From positions 1 to 17,247 of the forward strand of contig JAFCFG010000008.1 in NCBI GenBank assembly GCA_017608725.1: a DNA stretch of 17,247 nt, read 5' to 3'. Below the pieces are notes generated by a model. That model was not told the DNA's origin, did not search any database, and saw only the letters and a list, made by a program, of their open reading frames with translations. Both the position numbers and the translations under genes were made by a program. The stretch is from Candidatus Iainarchaeum sp. (GTDB taxonomy: Archaea; Iainarchaeota; Iainarchaeia; Iainarchaeales; GCA-2688035). Numbering within the stretch: the first letter of the stretch is position 1; every line of letters begins with the position of its first letter. Of the stretch, positions 14,735 to 17,247 are shown in pieces.

Positions 14735-16813
14735 AATCTTTGCTGCAACGGCCTGGCCAAGAATTCTGGCTAAATCCCTTTCATCCGCTTTTCTCAAAGC
14801 AGCGATTGTTCTGATATTGGCCCTGAACAAACGCCTTGCCCTAACTCTGCCTATATGCTTTGCCTCTGTTAGAAAAACCAGTTCCTCTTTGACACCGTGC
14901 TTGAGCCTTTTCCTCAGTTTTGCAAGGGAAGAGTAATGCTGTTCCAACTTAAGCAGCTTTGCAAGCTCCAAAGTTGCATAGCAAAGCCAGTCGCATCTCA
15001 AAAGCTTGCTGTGCAGAATTCCTGGCTGGGTGTTGAATTCGTCCATTATCTGCTGCTCTCTCTTCTCCTCAATCCATTGCTCAAAAAGCAGGGAAGTGCT
15101 GAATTTCCTCAGCAGGTTTAGGTCAAAGAACATTTCCCTCTCAACATCTAGCGGGATTTCGTGCTTTCTCAACTGCAATTGCTCCCAAAGCTCTGCTTCT
15201 CTCTTCTTTGGAACAGAAATCCAGGGCATTAACTCAGAGCAATTGCTGAAAAGGAACAAGTAAGAGAAGGTGCTGAATTTTTTCCCCGACTTCAATGCGT
15301 TAATCAAGGCAAACGCACTCAAAGGGTCAAGGTAAAGCTCGCTTACCCTCCTGCCAACGGGGGTTGCAGTAATCCCCTTCCTATCAGCAGTAATAAACCC
15401 CATTTCCTGCAGCTCCTGCAGGGTTTCCTGCAGCTTCCCAAATAACTCTTGCAGGCTACCGAACTGCAGGGCATAAAAGGTTTTCTTGAAAAATTCCTCC
15501 ATACTGGGCAAATCAAAAACAAAGTCGGCTGCAATCAAGCCAAGCAAATGCATTCTTAGAATGGGCTGGAAACCAAGCATTGACTGAACCGGCTCAACTG
15601 TCCCGTTGATGTAATAATCCATTAACTCCTCCGCTTCACTCTCGCTTCTTGCAATAATAATTCCCCTGCCTGCCTTATCATATTTTGGGCGGCCTGCCCT
15701 GCCAATCTGCTGCTTGTATTCTGCTACACTGATTCTCTGCATTCCAAGCTCGGTGTATCTGTAAAGTGAGGGGATGATTACAGTGTGGCTTGGGAGGTTG
15801 ACGCCAGCAGCCAAAGTTGGTGTTGCAGCAATCACCTTCAGCTTGTTTGATTTGAATGCCTCTTCCACAACGGTTCTTTGCTTTGAAAGCAAGCCAGCGT
15901 GGTGGAAAGCAACCCCCTTTGAAATCAATCCTGATAGGCGCTTGCATTGCTCTGTTGCTACCTCCAAAGAATTCAATGCCATTTCACTCTCGCTTCTCAA
16001 AACCTTTTTTTCCCTCTCATTCAAATTCCTTTCAACAAAGGAAGAAAGCTGGTTTGCAATGCTCTCCGCCCTCTTCCTGGTGTTAGCAAAAATCATTGCC
16101 TGCTTTTTCTTTGCAATAAGGGTATCCTCAACCAAAGCACTCAAGGCACTTTTTCCAGGCAGCTGCTCTTTCTTTCCCTCCTTGAATTCTATCTCCCCAT
16201 CAAAGTAAATTCCCTCCTTCAACGGAATCGGCCGAAAACTGCTTTCAACCAGTTCTGCCTGCAGCCATTCAGCAATCTCCCTTGCGTTTGGAATGGTTGC
16301 ACTTAATGCAAGCAATTGCATTTTTGGGTTCAAGCAACGCAGCTTGCTTACAGCTATTTCCAAAGTAGGGCCTCTGTCACTGCCAAGAACGTGGACTTCG
16401 TCTATTACAAGCAGGCCGACACTGTTCAACCAGGGGGTTCTGTGCCTAAGCAATGAGTCAAGCTTTTCCAAAGTAGTGAAAATAAGGTCATAGTTCTGCA
16501 GGTGGGAGCTGCTGCTGTCCAGGTCACCAGTGCTCAAAGCAACCCTTATCCCAAAATCTCTTGAATAGCGCTTTCTGAATTCTGCCCAGTGCTCTGCTGC
16601 CAAAGCTCTTAAAGGGCAGGTGTAAACAACCTTTTTGCCCCTATTAACAATGCAGTTAAGTGAGGCAAGCTCTGCCATAAGGGTTTTTCCGGAAGCTGTC
16701 GGGGCGCTTACAACAAGGCTTTTGTTTCTCCAATCTTTGGCCAGGACAGAACGCTGCATTGGGTTGAATTCAGGGATTCCACTCAGGCTTTGAACCTGTT
16801 TTTCCAAATCCAT
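14705..16813 (-). CDS. hel308: Hel308-type Ski2-like DNA helicase
   Basis: A 702-aa superfamily 2 DNA helicase, close to the usual archaeal Hel308 length. By family knowledge these are 3'-5' helicases that act on stalled replication forks. Motifs seen in order: Q-motif region FNPMQRSVL, Walker A SAPTASGKT (36-44), Ia TCPLRALAAE, TTLEKLDSLLR, Walker B DEVHVLG, III LSATIPNAREIAEWL, IV AMIFANTRKRAE, FHHAGLLSKQR, V AATPTLAAGVNLPSHTVII and VI QQIGRAGRPKYDKAGRG. A winged-helix and ratchet region follows, and a C-terminal helix-hairpin-helix (AKHIGRVRARRLFRANIRTI, with LGQAVAAKIKAEIGQ). Start chosen at MDLEKQVQSL: the 28 extra residues available from an upstream TTG (16897) are hydrophobic, Cys-rich and cross a good TATA box. 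The 3' end is part of a tandem duplication. Independent of the surface-protein genes by its own promoter. Confidence 0.95.
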   Translation of the reverse strand: MDLEKQVQSLSGIPEFNPMQRSVLAKDWRNKSLVVSAPTASGKTLMAELASLNCIVNRGKKVVYTCPLRALAAEHWAEFRKRYSRDFGIRVALSTGDLDSSSSHLQNYDLIFTTLEKLDSLLRHRTPWLNSVGLLVIDEVHVLGSDRGPTLEIAVSKLRCLNPKMQLLALSATIPNAREIAEWLQAELVESSFRPIPLKEGIYFDGEIEFKEGKKEQLPGKSALSALVEDTLIAKKKQAMIFANTRKRAESIANQLSSFVERNLNEREKKVLRSESEMALNSLEVATEQCKRLSGLISKGVAFHHAGLLSKQRTVVEEAFKSNKLKVIAATPTLAAGVNLPSHTVIIPSLYRYTELGMQRISVAEYKQQIGRAGRPKYDKAGRGIIIARSESEAEELMDYYINGTVEPVQSMLGFQPILRMHLLGLIAADFVFDLPSMEEFFKKTFYALQFGSLQELFGKLQETLQELQEMGFITADRKGITATPVGRRVSELYLDPLSAFALINALKSGKKFSTFSYLFLFSNCSELMPWISVPKKREAELWEQLQLRKHEIPLDVEREMFFDLNLLRKFSTSLLFEQWIEEKREQQIMDEFNTQPGILHSKLLRCDWLCYATLELAKLLKLEQHYSSLAKLRKRLKHGVKEELVFLTEAKHIGRVRARRLFRANIRTIAALRKADERDLARILGQAVAAKIKAEIGQKTR

Positions 16814-16837
16814 TATATTGAAGTGATTAAAAAGAAG

Positions 16838-16850
16838 GTATAAAAAGAGT
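16838..16850 (-). promoter_or_regulatory. TATA box of hel308
   Basis: On the minus strand CTCTTTTTATACC is centred about 30 bp before the ATG at 16813, the spacing for a leaderless or near-leaderless archaeal transcript. It also argues against the longer upstream TTG start. Confidence 0.55.
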
Positions 16851-16967
16851 TGGAAAGAGCAGTGTTCCGGTAGTTCTTGTAAGCGAAACAAGCACAATGA
16901 ATTAAACCTGGCAGAGATTCATTAAGAGCCTGAATTTTCTGGATAGTTAAGCAATTAATTGGCCTGC

Positions 16968-17021
16968 CAAAAAAGCAAATTACAAAAAAACATAAAAATT
17001 GAATTAAAGCAAACAAAAAAA
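16968..17021 (-). terminator. Poly-T termination region after the sorting-tail gene
   Basis: Within the 266-bp gap between hel308 and the partial gene, the minus strand has three T-tracts of six to seven (16969-16974, 16984-16990, 17015-17021). They lie 60-110 bp downstream of the stop at 17080. Runs of T are the known archaeal termination signal. No other gene is seen in the gap. Confidence 0.5.
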
Positions 17022-17079
17022 GCACATCAAATTGAATCAGGCAGGCAAAGAAATTGAGCAAATTTAATCAATTAACCGA

Positions 17080-17247
17080 CTAATTGGCTTTGCCTCTTCT
17101 GCCCGCAAAGAAAATAATTCCAAGAACAGCAAAAGCAACCAAAGGCAGCAACAATTCATTTAATTCAGGGACAGGCACAGGCTTTATTATTAATACAGTC
17201 AAGGTCTTTGCCTTCTGGTCATGCAGCATAGGCACAGCTGTATCATA
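17080..17247 (-). CDS. C-terminal end of a surface protein with an archaeosortase-like sorting tail (5' part outside window)
   Basis: The frame is open from the right edge of the window to TAG at 17080-17082, giving 55 residues. It begins YDTAVPMLHDQKAKTLTVLI and continues IKPVPVPELNEL, then the membrane stretch LLPLVAFAVLGIIFF, then AGRRGKAN at the end. A short Pro-containing signature (VPEL), one hydrophobic helix and a basic cluster form the three-part C-terminal signal of archaeosortase substrates, most like PEF-CTERM. In known cases such proteins are exported, cut near the signature and fixed to lipid. A plain C-terminal membrane anchor is the alternative. The protein's function cannot be told from this piece. 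T-tracts downstream suggest it is the last gene of its transcript. Confidence 0.75.
   Translation of the reverse strand, partial: YDTAVPMLHDQKAKTLTVLIIKPVPVPELNELLLPLVAFAVLGIIFFAGRRGKAN

Noticed and set aside
15774..16208. Plus-strand 144-codon frame inside hel308
   Set aside because: Shadow of the helicase coding strand; no recognisable domain and no spacing or promoter of its own.
16814..16897. Longer hel308 from an upstream TTG
   Set aside because: The added 28 residues do not look like a helicase N-terminus and would include the TATA box; ATG at 16813 begins a typical Hel308 sequence.
16813..17061. Minus-strand 82-codon hydrophobic frame
   Set aside because: F/L/C-rich translation of T-tracts, covering the terminator region and the hel308 promoter; no pattern of a real membrane protein.

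Overview
The window reads as archaeal, probably an AT-rich uncultured lineage of the DPANN type; the phylum cannot be fixed from this sequence. Evidence seen: a Hel308-type repair helicase, an archaeal-type prepilin peptidase, TATA-like boxes about 30 bp before several start codons, long surface proteins of beta-propeller and carboxypeptidase-regulatory-like domains, and a C-terminal VPEL/hydrophobic/RR tail like archaeosortase sorting signals. Every gene but the first lies on the minus strand.

Layout from left to right. 1-1164 (+): 3' part of a HemW/HemN-like radical SAM protein. 1167-3137 (-): membrane-anchored NHL protein with about 12 blades. 3138-3407: intergenic, with a perfect 47-bp tandem duplication. 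3408-6699 (-): a compact cluster that I read as a His-Xaa-Ser (Hxs) peptide-modification system. In transcription order it has an HxsD-like protein, a second small HxsD-like protein with no normal start codon, the radical SAM/SPASM maturase HxsB, a 67-aa precursor ending in H-X-S repeats, and a second radical SAM protein in the HxsC position. 6746-7816 (-): A24 prepilin peptidase. 7826-14536 (-): a 2236-aa membrane-anchored giant surface protein. 14537-14704: intergenic, with diverged tandem duplications that include the end of the helicase gene. 14705-16813 (-): Hel308. 17080-17247 (-): C-terminal end of a surface protein with a sorting-type tail.

How the genes fit together. The Hxs cluster should make a short His/Ser-rich peptide. 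HxsA carries a leader with a hydrophobic segment and an AxA site, followed by a 17-residue tail holding three consecutive H-X-S units. HxsB and the HxsC-like enzyme would modify that tail by radical chemistry, and the two HxsD-like proteins are candidate peptide-binding or scaffold partners. That order of events is inference; the product is unknown. The neighbouring peptidase, giant protein and sorting-tail protein suggest a locus concerned with the cell surface. The giant gene and the peptidase gene are tightly packed (9 bp apart), and hxsD follows the peptidase after 46 bp but has its own TATA-like box.
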